Positions 33,304 to 42,316 of a DNA stretch of 64,000 bases are shown here, in pieces. The notes beneath the pieces were generated by a model. The model ran no database searches, was not told the origin of the DNA, and saw nothing but the letters and a program-made list of their open reading frames with translations. This DNA is from CAVPUA01 sp963828015 (GTDB lineage: Bacteria; Actinomycetota; Actinomycetes; Mycobacteriales; Jatrophihabitantaceae): positions 49,781-113,780 of the forward strand of contig CAWHCD010000003.1 in the NCBI GenBank assembly GCA_963828015.1, in the 5' to 3' direction. A program made the translations under genes and the position numbers. Numbering within the stretch: the stretch's first letter is position 1; every line of letters starts with the position of its first letter.

Positions 33304-34220
33304 GTGACGCGCAACGCCTGGGGCCATGGCCTGGCCACCGTGACCGATGATGGACGCACCCTCGACACCTGGTACCCCGAGCCGCGGCTGGGACCGGCCG
33401 CGGCCGCCGCGGCGTCCGGCCTGGTCGAGAGCAAGGACGAGGCCCGGCGGGTCAGCGTCAACATCGTGCTCACCGAGATCGACCTCGACGCGCCCCCGGC
33501 CGACACGGCCGACGCGTACCTGCGCCTGCACCTGCTCTCGCACCGGCTGGTCCGCCCGCACGAAGTCAACCTGGACGGCATCTTCGCCGCCCTGCCCAAC
33601 GTGGTCTGGACCTCGGCCGGGCCGTGCGCGGTCGATGGATTTCGAGCAGACCCGCATTGCGCTGCGGGCGCGGGGCCCGTTGCAGGTGCGACGGCGTCGA
33701 CAAGTTCCCCCGCATGACCGACTACGTCGTGCCCACCGGGGTGCGCATCGCCGACGCGTCGCGCGTGCGGCTCGGGGCCCATCTGGCCGAGGGCACCACC
33801 GTTATGCACGAGGGCTTCGTCAACTACAACGCCGGCACGTTGGGCACGTCGATGGTCGAAGGCCGGATCTCGGCCGGCGTCGTCGTCGACGAGGGCTCCG
33901 ACGTCGGTGGCGGTGCCTCGATCATGGGCACGCTGTCCGGTGGCGGCAAGCAGGTCGTGCGCATCGGCAAGGGCTGCCTGATCGGGGCCAACGCCGGCAT
34001 CGGCATCTCCCTGGGCGACAACTGCATCGTCGAAGCCGGCTGCTACATCACGGCCGGCTCGAAGCTGCTGCTCGGCGATGGGCGCACGGTCAAGGCCGCG
34101 GAGCTGTCCGGCCAGGCCAACGTGCAGTACTGGCGTAACAGCCTCAGCGGGGCACTCGAGGCCCGGCCGCGCGCCGGGACGGCAATCGAGTTGAACGCGG
34201 CGCTGCACGCCAACGACTGA
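33304..34220 (+). CDS. dapD: tetrahydrodipicolinate N-succinyltransferase (actinobacterial DapD), frameshifted twice
   Basis: The N-terminal part (GHGLATVTDDGRTLDTWYP ... YLRLHLLSHRLVRPHEVNLDGIF ... LPNVVWTSAGPCAVDGF) and the C-terminal left-handed beta-helix part (DYVVPTGVRIADASRVRLGAHLAEGTTVMHEGFVNYNAG, GGGASIMGTLSGGGK, LIGANAGIGISLGDNC) are clearly DapD, but in two frames. The intermediate FEQTRIALRARGPLQV lies in the third frame. Two surplus bases, at 33640-33642 (TTT where TT is expected) and 33686-33689 (GTGC where GTC is expected), explain it. DapD is expected to be essential, so sequence error is likelier than decay. It succinylates tetrahydrodipicolinate. Confidence 0.85.
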
Positions 34221-35029
34221 TGTCGATCGGGCGGCGACTGCTCGCCGCGGCCGCGGTGATAGCGGTGTTGGTGCTCGGCGTCGTGCTCGGCGGGCGCGCC
34301 TTGATCCACTCGCTGCAGAGTCCGTCCTCGGCCCAGTACTGCACGGTCGGCGGCTATGAGATCGACACCCAGCAGGCCGTCGTCGCCTCGCAGATGGTCG
34401 GGACCGTACTCAACCGTCAGCTGCCCGAGCGGGCCGCGGTCCTGGCGCTGGCCGGCGCCCTGCAGGAGAGCAAGCTGCGCAACATCGCCTCCGGGGACGG
34501 CGATCGGGACTCGGTCGGCGTGCTTCAGCAGCGGCCGTCACAGGGCTGGGGCACCGTCGAACAGCTCTCCGACGTCCACTTCGCCACCAACGCGTTCCTG
34601 ACCGCCTTGCTCAAGGTGCCGAACTGGCAGAACCTCGACGCCGCGGACGCGATTCAGGCGGTGCAGATCTCGGCCGACGGCAGCGCCTACGCCCAGCACG
34701 AACCGCAGGCCCAGGCCCTGGCCGACGCCCTCACCGGCGCCAAGCCGGCGGCCCTGACCTGCACCTACCCCAAGCCGACGGAGGTGGCGACCACGGCCCA
34801 GGTCGCCTCGGCGCTCACGACCGATCTGCCGGTGGCGACCCCGACGACCACCGATACGACCGTGAGCGTGCCGGGCGCGGGCTGGGCCACGGCGGCCTGG
34901 TTCATCGCCAACGGCAACCGCCTGGGCATCGAGTCGGTCGACTACAACGGGCACACCTGGCAGCGGGGCAAGGGCTGGCGCACCTCGGACGCGAGTTCAG
35001 ACGCCGTGGTCGCGACGATGCATCACTAG
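34220..35029 (+). CDS. membrane-anchored lysozyme-like protein of unknown function
   Basis: The 269-residue protein has an N-terminal membrane anchor (about 8-25, AAAAVIAVLVLGVVLGG) and then an extracytoplasmic domain. That domain contains ALAGALQESKLRNIASGDGDRDSVGVLQQRPSQGWGT, a pattern seen in actinobacterial lysozyme-like or lytic-transglycosylase-like proteins, often annotated as heavy-metal transporters by old similarity. The Thr-rich C-terminal part ends with GHTWQRGKGWRTS. The ATG shares one base with the dapD stop (TGATG), so it may be coupled with dapD. Function is not established. Confidence 0.7.
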   Translation: MSIGRRLLAAAAVIAVLVLGVVLGGRALIHSLQSPSSAQYCTVGGYEIDTQQAVVASQMVGTVLNRQLPERAAVLALAGALQESKLRNIASGDGDRDSVGVLQQRPSQGWGTVEQLSDVHFATNAFLTALLKVPNWQNLDAADAIQAVQISADGSAYAQHEPQAQALADALTGAKPAALTCTYPKPTEVATTAQVASALTTDLPVATPTTTDTTVSVPGAGWATAAWFIANGNRLGIESVDYNGHTWQRGKGWRTSDASSDAVVATMHH

Positions 35030-35042
35030 ACCGGCGCGCGCG

Positions 35043-35372
35043 CTAGTGCTCGTCGTGCTCCTTGGGCGCCTGGGACTTCACGAACGCCGGGTCGTTCTCG
35101 GTCTTACCGACCTTGGACGCGCCACCGGGTGAACCGAGTTCCTCGAAGAAGTCCAGGTTGGCCTGGGTGTAGTCGCGCCACTTCTCCGGCAGGTCGTCCT
35201 CGTAGAAAATCGCCTCGACCGGGCAGACCGGCTCGCAGGCGCCACAGTCCACGCATTCGTCGGGGTGGATGTAGAGCATCCGCCCGCCCTCGTAGATGCA
35301 GTCGACAGGGCATTCCTCGATGCAGGCCTTGTCGAGCAGATCGACGCAAGGCTCGGCGATCACGTACGTCAC
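35043..35372 (-). CDS. fdxA: 7Fe ferredoxin (FdxA)
   Basis: A 109-residue ferredoxin with the [3Fe-4S]/[4Fe-4S] ligand pattern in CVDLLDKACIEECPVDCIYEG and CVDCGACEPVCPVEAIF. It carries electrons in the cytosol, in actinobacteria often to P450s or Fe-S enzymes. The GTG start follows GGAGGACGACC. In many relatives it is adjacent to dapC, but here its neighbours are a lysozyme-like gene and a GNAT. Confidence 0.95.
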   Translation of the reverse strand: MTYVIAEPCVDLLDKACIEECPVDCIYEGGRMLYIHPDECVDCGACEPVCPVEAIFYEDDLPEKWRDYTQANLDFFEELGSPGGASKVGKTENDPAFVKSQAPKEHDEH

Positions 35373-35412
35373 GGTCGTCCTCCGGTTGGGGTCTCGCTTC
35401 GTGCAGCGCCCC

Positions 35413-35418
35413 TAGTAT
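35413..35418 (+). promoter_or_regulatory. -10 element, leaderless GNAT gene
   Basis: TAGTAT ends seven bases before the ATG at 35426; there is no ribosome site. Confidence 0.45.
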
Positions 35419-35425
35419 GCCGGTC

Positions 35426-36365
35426 ATGCTACGACGGGAGTGGACTGGGCGGCGCGTCAGTATCCGGCGCGTCGTGGGGCGCGACGATTCCGGGCGGGTG
35501 CGATTCGGTGACGTGGTCGGCGACCTGCTGAGTCTGGATGACTCGCATGCCGTCGTCGAGACCCGGACCGGATTGGTCGAGGTGGACCTGACGCACATCG
35601 CCGTGGCGCGCGAAGTCCCGCCCTCGACGGGCGAGATCCTCGCCCTGGAGGCCATCGCCGCCCGGGGCTGGCGGGCCCGGGAAACCACCGAGATCGGGGG
35701 CTGGTTGCTGCGCGCCGACGGCGGGTTCACCGGTCGGGCCAACTCCGCGCTGCCGCTGGGCCGGCCCGAGTCCCTGGACGAGACGTTGGCGGCGAGTACG
35801 GCCTGGTACGCCGCTCGTGGCCTGCCGCTGAAGATCCAGGCGCCCCTGCCGGCCCGGCGCCTGCTCGACAACGAGCTCACCGAGCGAGGCTTCGGCGGCG
35901 ACGACGACGTCCATGTGCTGGCCGCCCGTACTGACCAGCTCGATCTCTCGACCGACGTCGAGTTCGAGATCGCCACGACACCGAGCCCGGCCTGGCTGGG
36001 CGCGTATCACTACCGCGAACGCGAGCTACCCGATACCGCAGCCGCGCTGATCGCCCGCCACGACCGCGCGGTGTTCGCCACGCGGTTCGAGAGGTGGCCA
36101 GGCGGTGGCGGTCGGGCGGGCCGCCGTGGACGAGGGCTGGGTGGGGATCACCGCCGTCGAGGTGACGCCGCCCCGCCGCCGTCAGGGCCTGGCCCGGGCC
36201 CTGCTGGGAACGCTGGTGCGGGAGGCCGTCGAGCGGCATCAAGCGGCGCGCGCCTACCTACAGGTCTCCTCGACCAACCAGCCGGCAATCTCGCTCTATC
36301 TCACGTCCGGCTTCTGGCATCACCACGACTATCGCTACCGCTATCCCACAGAATCCGATGCGTAG
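35426..36365 (+). CDS. GNAT-family N-acetyltransferase, frameshifted
   Basis: The first 220 or so residues (RREWTGRRVSIRRVVGRDD, VRFGDVVGDLLSLDDSHAVVE, then AIAARGWRARETTEIGGWLLRADGGFTGRANSALPLG) are an N-terminal beta-barrel-like region plus the start of the acetyltransferase. The second half (AVDEGWVGITAVEVTPPRRRQGLARALLGTL, ending YLTSGFWHHHDYRYRY) holds the acetyl-CoA loop RRRQGLA. They are joined only if one surplus base between 36089 and 36105 is removed. The substrate is unknown. The stop is ten bases before the next gene. Confidence 0.8.
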
Positions 36366-36374
36366 GCTGACTCC

Positions 36375-36914
36375 ATGAGTGCCCCGGACAACAGCAAGCT
36401 GCTCGTCATCAGCGTCGACGACCCGTTGCGGGCCCAGGAACTGTTACTGGCCACCCGCCGCCTCCAGAAGTCCGATCACATCAAGATCCACGACGCGGTC
36501 ATCGTGCAACGCGATGTCGATGGCACCTCCCACGTCACCGAGACCACCGACGTGACGCCGGGACGAGGGGCGATCAACGCCGGCGTGTGGGGACTGTTGC
36601 TGGGCACCCTGTTCGGCGGCCCGATCGGCGGGCTGATCGCCGGTGCGGCGACCGCCGGTGGTGGGGCCCTGGTGGCCAAGCTGGTCGACACCGGGATCAA
36701 GGACGCGACGATCGCCGAACTGCGCTCAGCCGTGCCGGCTGGTCGCACCGCACTGGCGTTGCTCGTCAGCCACGTGTCGCTGGTCGACCTGCAGCTCGAG
36801 CTGGCCCGCTTCCCGGGCGCTCAGCTGGTCGAGTCCGACCTGCCGCCGGCGGCGCTCAGCGCGGTGCAGGAAGCGCTCAACGAGGCCAACCGGGCCAAGT
36901 TCACGGGCTCGTGA
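36375..36914 (+). CDS. DUF1269-family membrane-associated protein
   Basis: The 179-residue protein begins KLLVISVDDPLRAQELLLA and has the conserved IHDAVIVQRDVDG. A Gly-rich, glycine-zipper-like hydrophobic pair (about 65-105, NAGVWGLLLGTLFGGPIGGLIAGAATAG) follows, and then TALALLVSHVSLVDLQLEL. This is the DUF1269 pattern; function is unknown. TAGGCT before the ATG overlaps the GNAT stop. It is convergent with the next gene (14-base overlap). Confidence 0.8.
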   Translation: MSAPDNSKLLVISVDDPLRAQELLLATRRLQKSDHIKIHDAVIVQRDVDGTSHVTETTDVTPGRGAINAGVWGLLLGTLFGGPIGGLIAGAATAGGGALVAKLVDTGIKDATIAELRSAVPAGRTALALLVSHVSLVDLQLELARFPGAQLVESDLPPAALSAVQEALNEANRAKFTGS

Positions 36915-37311
36915 CCTTGGGGCGGGCCCGGCGCGGCTCCCACAGCACGCCGATCGCGCCGGCCACGAGGCCGACCATGAGCAACGCCATCGCGACGTAT
37001 TGCGCCTGTCCGTAGCCCGGTAGCAGCACGTCGCCCTTGGGCCGGGCGCGAAAGCCCAGGAAGTAGATGACGATGAGCCAGGCCAGCCCCGGAAGCACCG
37101 ACAACGGGGTCGAGCCGGTGAGCGAGCGCACCGCCCGAGGCAGCCAGATGTTGACGACCAAGGTGATGACCAGGGTGATCGGGAAGATGACGCTGCCGAC
37201 GTAGACGGGCACCAGGAAGATCTCGAGCACGGCACTCATGGCCCCGAGCAGGGTGAACAGCGCGACGGCCAGCACCCTCGGAGCACCGTGCAGCTCATCC
37301 TCGGCGCTCAT
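36901..37311 (-). CDS. hypothetical four-span membrane protein (Rv1171-like position)
   Basis: A 136-residue membrane protein with about four hydrophobic segments (ALFTLLGAMSAVLEIFLVPV, PITLVITLVVNIWL, LSVLPGLAWLIVIYFLGF, VAMALLMVGLVAGAIGVLW). No catalytic motif. It overlaps mshB by four bases and follows it on the same strand, as the small membrane protein Rv1171 follows Rv1170 (mshB). Function is unknown. Confidence 0.75.
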   Translation of the reverse strand: MSAEDELHGAPRVLAVALFTLLGAMSAVLEIFLVPVYVGSVIFPITLVITLVVNIWLPRAVRSLTGSTPLSVLPGLAWLIVIYFLGFRARPKGDVLLPGYGQAQYVAMALLMVGLVAGAIGVLWEPRRARPKVTSP

Positions 37312-38111
37312 GTCGCCACGCCGGCGAACAGGTCACGCTCATGGCCGAAGTCGTCGAGCTCGCCGCCCGAGCCGTGCACCAAGCGGAAGGCCTCCCGGCC
37401 GGTCAGCGGGTAGCTGATGTCGTTGGAGAGCCGGAAGGTGCCGGCGTCAACCGCGATCTGGGTCGCGTGCTTGCTCATCGCGGCACGCTTGGCGTCGACC
37501 CATTCCTGCGCGTCGACCACGGTCGTGACCTCCTGCCCAGCCAGGTCGCCGGGGACCACGGTCCAGTAGATCTTCTGGATCGACCACGCCGGCCCGGCGC
37601 CGACGGTCTCGGCGGCCCGATGGGCTGCGGCCATGGCGACGCGGTGGGCCATGACGTGGTCTGGATGGCCGTAGCCGCCGCGGCCGTCGTAGGTGACCAG
37701 GACGTGGGGCTGAACCTCGCGGATCACCGCCACAGTCTGACTCACGGCCGCGGCGAAGGCTTCAGGGTCCTCGGCGCACTGCCAGAACGCGCGCGGATCG
37801 CCGTTGCCCGCTACGCCGAGCATGCCGCTGTCGCGCCAGCGTCCGGCCCCGCCGAGCAGCCGATGATCGGTGACGCCGAGCTCGCGCATGGCGGCGGCCA
37901 GCTCGGCCAGGCGATAGCCGCCCAGCTGATCGGCCCGCTCGGCCGCCAGTCCGGCCAGCTCCGGTACGAGAATCTCGCCCAGCTCACCGAGCGTGCAGGT
38001 CAACAGCGTGACCGCCACTCCCGCGGCGGCGTAGCGAGCCATCGTCGCCCCCGTGGCGATCGTCTCGTCGTCGGGGTGCGCGTGCACGAGCAGCAGCCGA
38101 CGCGAGGTCAC
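37308..38111 (-). CDS. mshB: N-acetyl-1-D-myo-inosityl-2-amino-2-deoxy-alpha-D-glucopyranoside deacetylase
   Basis: The 267-residue zinc enzyme catalyses the deacetylation step in mycothiol synthesis. Zn ligands are in LLVHAHPDDETIATGATMARY and the His of GGYGHPDHVMAHR, and GRWRDSGMLG and VTYDGRG are also typical. It is distinguished from Mca (elsewhere in this window) by its shorter C-terminus and by the neighbouring Rv1171-like membrane gene. The GTG start has a leaderless -10. Confidence 0.92.
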   Translation of the reverse strand: MTSRRLLLVHAHPDDETIATGATMARYAAAGVAVTLLTCTLGELGEILVPELAGLAAERADQLGGYRLAELAAAMRELGVTDHRLLGGAGRWRDSGMLGVAGNGDPRAFWQCAEDPEAFAAAVSQTVAVIREVQPHVLVTYDGRGGYGHPDHVMAHRVAMAAAHRAAETVGAGPAWSIQKIYWTVVPGDLAGQEVTTVVDAQEWVDAKRAAMSKHATQIAVDAGTFRLSNDISYPLTGREAFRLVHGSGGELDDFGHERDLFAGVAT

Positions 38112-38117
38112 CGGACG

Positions 38118-38123
38118 AGGTTA
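38118..38123 (-). promoter_or_regulatory. -10 element, leaderless mshB
   Basis: Minus-strand TAACCT, six bases before the GTG at 38111. Confidence 0.45.
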
Positions 38124-38133
38124 GCCGGGCCGC

Positions 38134-39195
38134 TCAGATCACCTGGACCGCTTCGGCGTAGTGACACGCCGTTTCGTGCCCGGTCCCCCGGTCGATCAGG
38201 AGCGGCTCGTCGTCGATGCAGCGCTGCTGCTCGGCCTCGCTCAGCGCGGTCGCGAACTTGGGGCACCGGGTACGGAAGCGGCACCCCGACGGCGGGTCGA
38301 CCGGGCTGGGAACATCGCCGGTGAGCAGGACCCGTTGCCGGGTCCGCTCCTTGATCGGATCCGGGACGGGAATGGCGGAGATGAGCGCCTGCGTATATGG
38401 ATGCGACGCGTGCAGGAACAGCTCTTCGACCGGTGCGGTCTCGACGATCTTGCCGAGATACATGACCGCCACCCGATCGGCGATGTGCCGAATCACCGAC
38501 AGGTCGTGGGAGATGAACAGGTAGGACAGGCCCAGCTCGGCCTGCAGATCCTCGAGCAGGTTGATGACGCCGGCCTGGATCGACACGTCCAGGGCCGACA
38601 CCGGTTCATCCAGGACGAGCAACTTCGGCTTGAGGGCGAGCGCCCGGGCGATGCTGACGCGCTGGCGCTGACCGCCGGAGAACTCGTGGACGAAGCGGTT
38701 GCCGTGTTCGGGGCTGAGCCCGACCTGACGCAGCAGGTCGCGCACCTGCGCCCGGCCGGCCTGCTTCGAGCCGTACTCGCCGTGAATGTGCAAGGGCTCG
38801 GCGATGATGTCGTTGACGGTCATCCGCGGATCGAGCGAGGCGAACGGGTCCTGAAAGACGATCTGCATGTCGCGCCGCAGCGGGCGCATCTGCCGGGCGG
38901 ACAGCATCGTGATGTCGCGTCCGGCGTAACTGACCGAGCCCGCGGTGGCCGCGATGAGGTTCAGGGTCAGGCGCCCGGTCGTCGTCTTGCCGCAGCCGGA
39001 CTCGCCGACCAGGCCGAGCGTCTCGTGCGGGTAGATGTCGAAGGACACCCCGCACACCGCGTGGACGGTCCCGATCTGCCGGCGGGCCAGGCCCTTGGAC
39101 CGCACCGGAAAGTGTTTGACGAGTTCGCGGACGGCCAGAACCGGTGCGGGCGCCGGGCTGGCCACGGCCCCGGTCGTTGCCTCGGGGGCGGTCAT
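38134..39195 (-). CDS. oppF: oligopeptide ABC transporter ATP-binding protein
   Basis: A 353-residue ATPase with Walker A GESGCGKTTTGRL, a long linker, signature EFSGGQRQRVSIARAL, Walker B LLVLDEPVSALD and the C-terminal oligopeptide/dipeptide motif ending CRFRTRCPKF (Fe-S-like Cys). It partners oppD. The upstream oppD stop overlaps its ATG by four bases. It is the last gene of the oppABCDF operon and is separated from mshB by 22 bases. Confidence 0.93.
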   Translation of the reverse strand: MTAPEATTGAVASPAPAPVLAVRELVKHFPVRSKGLARRQIGTVHAVCGVSFDIYPHETLGLVGESGCGKTTTGRLTLNLIAATAGSVSYAGRDITMLSARQMRPLRRDMQIVFQDPFASLDPRMTVNDIIAEPLHIHGEYGSKQAGRAQVRDLLRQVGLSPEHGNRFVHEFSGGQRQRVSIARALALKPKLLVLDEPVSALDVSIQAGVINLLEDLQAELGLSYLFISHDLSVIRHIADRVAVMYLGKIVETAPVEELFLHASHPYTQALISAIPVPDPIKERTRQRVLLTGDVPSPVDPPSGCRFRTRCPKFATALSEAEQQRCIDDEPLLIDRGTGHETACHYAEAVQVI

Positions 39196-40283
39196 GGCGC
39201 GAGCAGCTCGTCGTCGGCGGCCGAGGTGCCGAAGAGCGCACTCGCCGCCCTCCCGGCCAGGTCCCCGGAGAAGTGGCAGGCGGCGAAGTGCGCAACCCCA
39301 TCAGTGCGGCGCAATTGTGGCTCCTCGGCGTCGCAGATGTCCTGTGCCATCGGGCAGCGAGGTGTGAACGGGCAACCGGGCGGCAGATTGAGCAACGAGG
39401 GCGGCGACCCCCCGATCGGGGTCAGGCGCTCTCTGGTTGCGCGGTCCAGGCGCGGCAGGCTGCCGAGCAGGCCGACCGAATACGGCATGCGCGGGCGGTA
39501 GAAGACATCCTCGGTCGAGCCGGTCTCGACCAGCTTGCCGGCGTACATGACCGATACCCGCTCGGCGTGTCCGGCGATCACCCCGAGGTCGTGGGTGATG
39601 AGGATCAGCGCGGCTCCGGTCTCGGCGCGCGCGGCCTCCAGAGCCTCGAGCACCTGCGCCTGCACGGTGACGTCCAGGGCCGTGGTCGGTTCGTCGGCGA
39701 TGATCACGTCCGGGTCGTTGGCCATCGCGATCGCGATGACGATCCGCTGCCGCATCCCGCCGGAGAGCTCATGCGGAAAGGCGTTAACCCGCTGCTCCGG
39801 GAACGGGATGCCGACCACGCGCAGCAGGTCGATGGCCCGGGACAGCGCCGCCTTCTTGCTGACCTTGTTGTGGGCCAGCACCGCTTCGGCCACCTGATAG
39901 CCGACGGTATAGACCGGGTTGAGCGACGTGAGCGGATCCTGAAAGATCATCGCGATCTTGCTGCCCCGGATCTGGCTGTACTCCTTCTCCGACCGGCCGA
40001 GCAACTCGCTCCCGCGAAAGCGCACCGAACCCTGGATGCGGGCCGACTTGGGCAGCAGGCCCATCACGGCCATCGAGCTCACCGACTTGCCCGACCCGGA
40101 CTCGCCGACGATGCCCAGCGCCTCGCCCGAGCGGAGCACGTAGCTGACGCCCCGGACGGCATGGACCACGCCGTCCTCGGCCGGGAAGGACACCGTCAGG
40201 TCCTCGACGACCAGCAGCGCCTCATCGGTCTCGGGCGGCCCGGCCGGCTGGTGCACCGAAACGTCGAACACCGGCTCGCTCAT
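39192..40283 (-). CDS. oppD: oligopeptide ABC transporter ATP-binding protein
   Basis: A 363-residue ATPase: SFPAEDGVVHAVRGVSYVL, Walker A GESGSGKSVSSMAVMG, signature ELSGGMRQRIVIAIAM, Walker B VIIADEPTTALDVTV, and the terminal CPFTPRCPMA that is typical of Opp/Dpp ATPases. It couples with OppF as a heterodimer for import. It overlaps both neighbours by four bases, so translation of the set is coupled. Confidence 0.93.
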   Translation of the reverse strand: MSEPVFDVSVHQPAGPPETDEALLVVEDLTVSFPAEDGVVHAVRGVSYVLRSGEALGIVGESGSGKSVSSMAVMGLLPKSARIQGSVRFRGSELLGRSEKEYSQIRGSKIAMIFQDPLTSLNPVYTVGYQVAEAVLAHNKVSKKAALSRAIDLLRVVGIPFPEQRVNAFPHELSGGMRQRIVIAIAMANDPDVIIADEPTTALDVTVQAQVLEALEAARAETGAALILITHDLGVIAGHAERVSVMYAGKLVETGSTEDVFYRPRMPYSVGLLGSLPRLDRATRERLTPIGGSPPSLLNLPPGCPFTPRCPMAQDICDAEEPQLRRTDGVAHFAACHFSGDLAGRAASALFGTSAADDELLAP

Positions 40284-41230
40284 CGCCGCTCCCGGGTCTG
40301 GCGCGGATCGAGCGCGTCGCGCAATCCGTCACCGATGAAGTTGACCGACAGGGCAATCAGAATGATGAACAACCCGGGGAAGTAGAACAGCCAGGGTCGG
40401 GTCGAGACCGCGCCCTGGGCCACGGTGATCAGCAACCCGAGCGAGGTGTCGGGCGCCCGCACCCCGAAGCCGACGAAAGACAGTGCGGTCTCGGCCAGAA
40501 TGCCGGCCGCCACCAGCAAGGTCGCGTTGACGATGATCACCGGCAATACGTTGGGGACCAGGTGCCGGAACATGATCCGCGTGTTGGAGGCGCCCAGCGC
40601 GCGGGCCGCCTCGACGAACTCCCGTTCCCGCAGGGACAGCACCACGCCACGGACGACTCGGGCGACGTAGGGCATGGCCAGGAACCCGAGGATCAGACCG
40701 AGGATCCACCACGTGCCGCCGAAGTTGTTGGCCAGCGCGGCGGCGATGGCCAACGCCGGAATCGTGAGCACGAGGTCGGCGAAGCGCATCAGGCCGGCAT
40801 CGGTGACGCCCAGGAAGTAGCCGGAGATCACGCCCCACAACGCACCGCCCAGGGTGGCCAGCAACGCGATCGTGATGGCGATCTTCATCGACTGCTGCGT
40901 ACCGCGCATCACCTGAGCCAGACCGTCGGCGCCGAGGTTGTTGGTGCCGAACGGATGCTTCCACGAAGGCGGGGAGTTGTTGTCGTTCGTCAGCTCCTTG
41001 TAGCTGTAGTGCCACAGGTGCGGGCCGACGAACGCGAACAGCAACAGCAACACGAAGACGATCAAGCTGGCGACCGCGATGCGATGACGCAGGAAGCGGT
41101 GGTAGGTCTGGCGCCATTGGCTGCGCTCGGCCACCGTGAACTCGCGTTCGACCCGGCCGGTAACCGGATCGGAGGTGAGCACGGGCGGCCCGGGCTCGGG
41201 CTCGGGCGGGGGTTCGCTGAGGTCAGGCAT
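40280..41230 (-). CDS. oppC: oligopeptide ABC transporter permease
   Basis: A 316-residue membrane protein of the OppBC family. It has a Pro/Glu-rich N-terminal cytosolic leader, a first span (about 55-77, IAVASLIVFVLLLLFAFVGP) and the EAA-like loop EAARALGASNTRIMFRHLVPNVLPVI. The ATG at 41230 follows GAGGAT and overlaps the oppB stop by eight bases. It forms the membrane channel with OppB. Confidence 0.92.
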   Translation of the reverse strand: MPDLSEPPPEPEPGPPVLTSDPVTGRVEREFTVAERSQWRQTYHRFLRHRIAVASLIVFVLLLLFAFVGPHLWHYSYKELTNDNNSPPSWKHPFGTNNLGADGLAQVMRGTQQSMKIAITIALLATLGGALWGVISGYFLGVTDAGLMRFADLVLTIPALAIAAALANNFGGTWWILGLILGFLAMPYVARVVRGVVLSLREREFVEAARALGASNTRIMFRHLVPNVLPVIIVNATLLVAAGILAETALSFVGFGVRAPDTSLGLLITVAQGAVSTRPWLFYFPGLFIILIALSVNFIGDGLRDALDPRQTRERR

Positions 41231-42212
41231 GGCGAATCCTCGGGTCAAGAATGCCGTACAAGATATCGGCCAGCAGGTTGAACACGATCACGATGAACGC
41301 CGTGACGCTCAACCAGGCCAACATCACGCTGGCGTTGATCGTGCCGAGCGCGGTCAGGAACAGGTACCCCATCCCGTGCCACTGGAAGACCGTCTCGACG
41401 ATGATCGCCCCGCCCAGCAGGGCAGCAACGTCGAGCGAGGTCACCGTCACCAGTGGAATCAGGGCGTTGCGCAACGCGTGTTTGATCAGCACCCGCCGAT
41501 TGGACAGTCCCTTGGCCCGGGCCAGCCGCACGTAGTCGGTATCCAGGACCTCGAGCATCGAGGCCCGCGTGAACCGGCTCCAGGCCGCGTAGCTGGTCAG
41601 GCTGAGCACGATCACCGGCAGCACCATGTGCCCGCCGATGTCCTTCAGGTGCGCCTGCCAGGAGTTGTCGGTGAGGAAGACCGACTTGTCGCCGATCGTG
41701 TAGAAGGTGGTCGAATGGCTGACGTTCTGGTTGAACCAGATGCCGCCCTCCTTGAGCAGGACGGCGAACCAGAACACCGGCATCGAGAGGAACAGGAAGC
41801 CGAAGAAGCTGCTCGTGTAGTCGGTGGCGCTGTACTGGTGGACCGCGCTGTAGACGCCGGTGATGACCGCAAGCACCAAGGCGATCAATACCGCGCCCAG
41901 AACCAGCCTGGTCGTCACCCACAGCGCCGAGAACAACTCGTGGCGAACGTTGTCCCCGGGATTCAAGGTCGCCCCGAAGTTGCCGTGGAAGACAACGTTG
42001 GAGATCCAGTGCCAGTACTGCGCCGGCCAGGAGCGATCAAGCCAGAGCCGATGCTCCTCCAGGTCGATGGTGTGTTGGGGAACCGGGGGGTTGCGGCCCT
42101 TGAGCGAGGCCAGCGGATCACCGGACAGCTTGACCAGCACGAACGTCAACATGGTCGAGGCAATGATGATCGGAATCGAGATGAGAATCCGCCGAACGGC
42201 GTACGCCAGCAT
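41223..42212 (-). CDS. oppB: oligopeptide ABC transporter permease
   Basis: A 329-residue permease: YAVRRILISIPIIIASTMLTFVLVKLSGDP at the N-terminus, then about six spans and the coupling loop DYVRLARAKGLSNRRVLIKHALRNALIP, ending GILDPRIRHA. This is the standard OppB/DppB layout. It follows oppA after a 104-base spacer containing a stem-loop, and it couples to oppC by an eight-base overlap. Confidence 0.92.
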   Translation of the reverse strand: MLAYAVRRILISIPIIIASTMLTFVLVKLSGDPLASLKGRNPPVPQHTIDLEEHRLWLDRSWPAQYWHWISNVVFHGNFGATLNPGDNVRHELFSALWVTTRLVLGAVLIALVLAVITGVYSAVHQYSATDYTSSFFGFLFLSMPVFWFAVLLKEGGIWFNQNVSHSTTFYTIGDKSVFLTDNSWQAHLKDIGGHMVLPVIVLSLTSYAAWSRFTRASMLEVLDTDYVRLARAKGLSNRRVLIKHALRNALIPLVTVTSLDVAALLGGAIIVETVFQWHGMGYLFLTALGTINASVMLAWLSVTAFIVIVFNLLADILYGILDPRIRHA

Positions 42213-42242
42213 TCGAGTTCCTGACCCTCAGGGTCGGGCGAC

Positions 42243-42266
42243 GTTGTGAGGGTTGTTCCTCACAAC
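42243..42266. terminator. stem-loop between oppA and oppB
   Basis: GTTGTGAGG (42243-42251), a six-base loop, and CCTCACAAC (42258-42266) form a perfect 9-bp hairpin without a following T-run. Between oppA and oppB, such a structure usually attenuates or stabilises, giving more binding protein than permease. It may be a processing or partial termination site. Confidence 0.55.
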
Positions 42267-42316
42267 ACCGCCCGGCTCGCCCTATCTATGCCCAATAGTG
42301 CGCTTCGGAACCGTGA

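Noticed and set aside
33630..33700. Programmed ribosomal frameshift in dapD
   Set aside because: Two unrelated sites without slippery heptamers or downstream pseudoknot; simple insertion is more likely.
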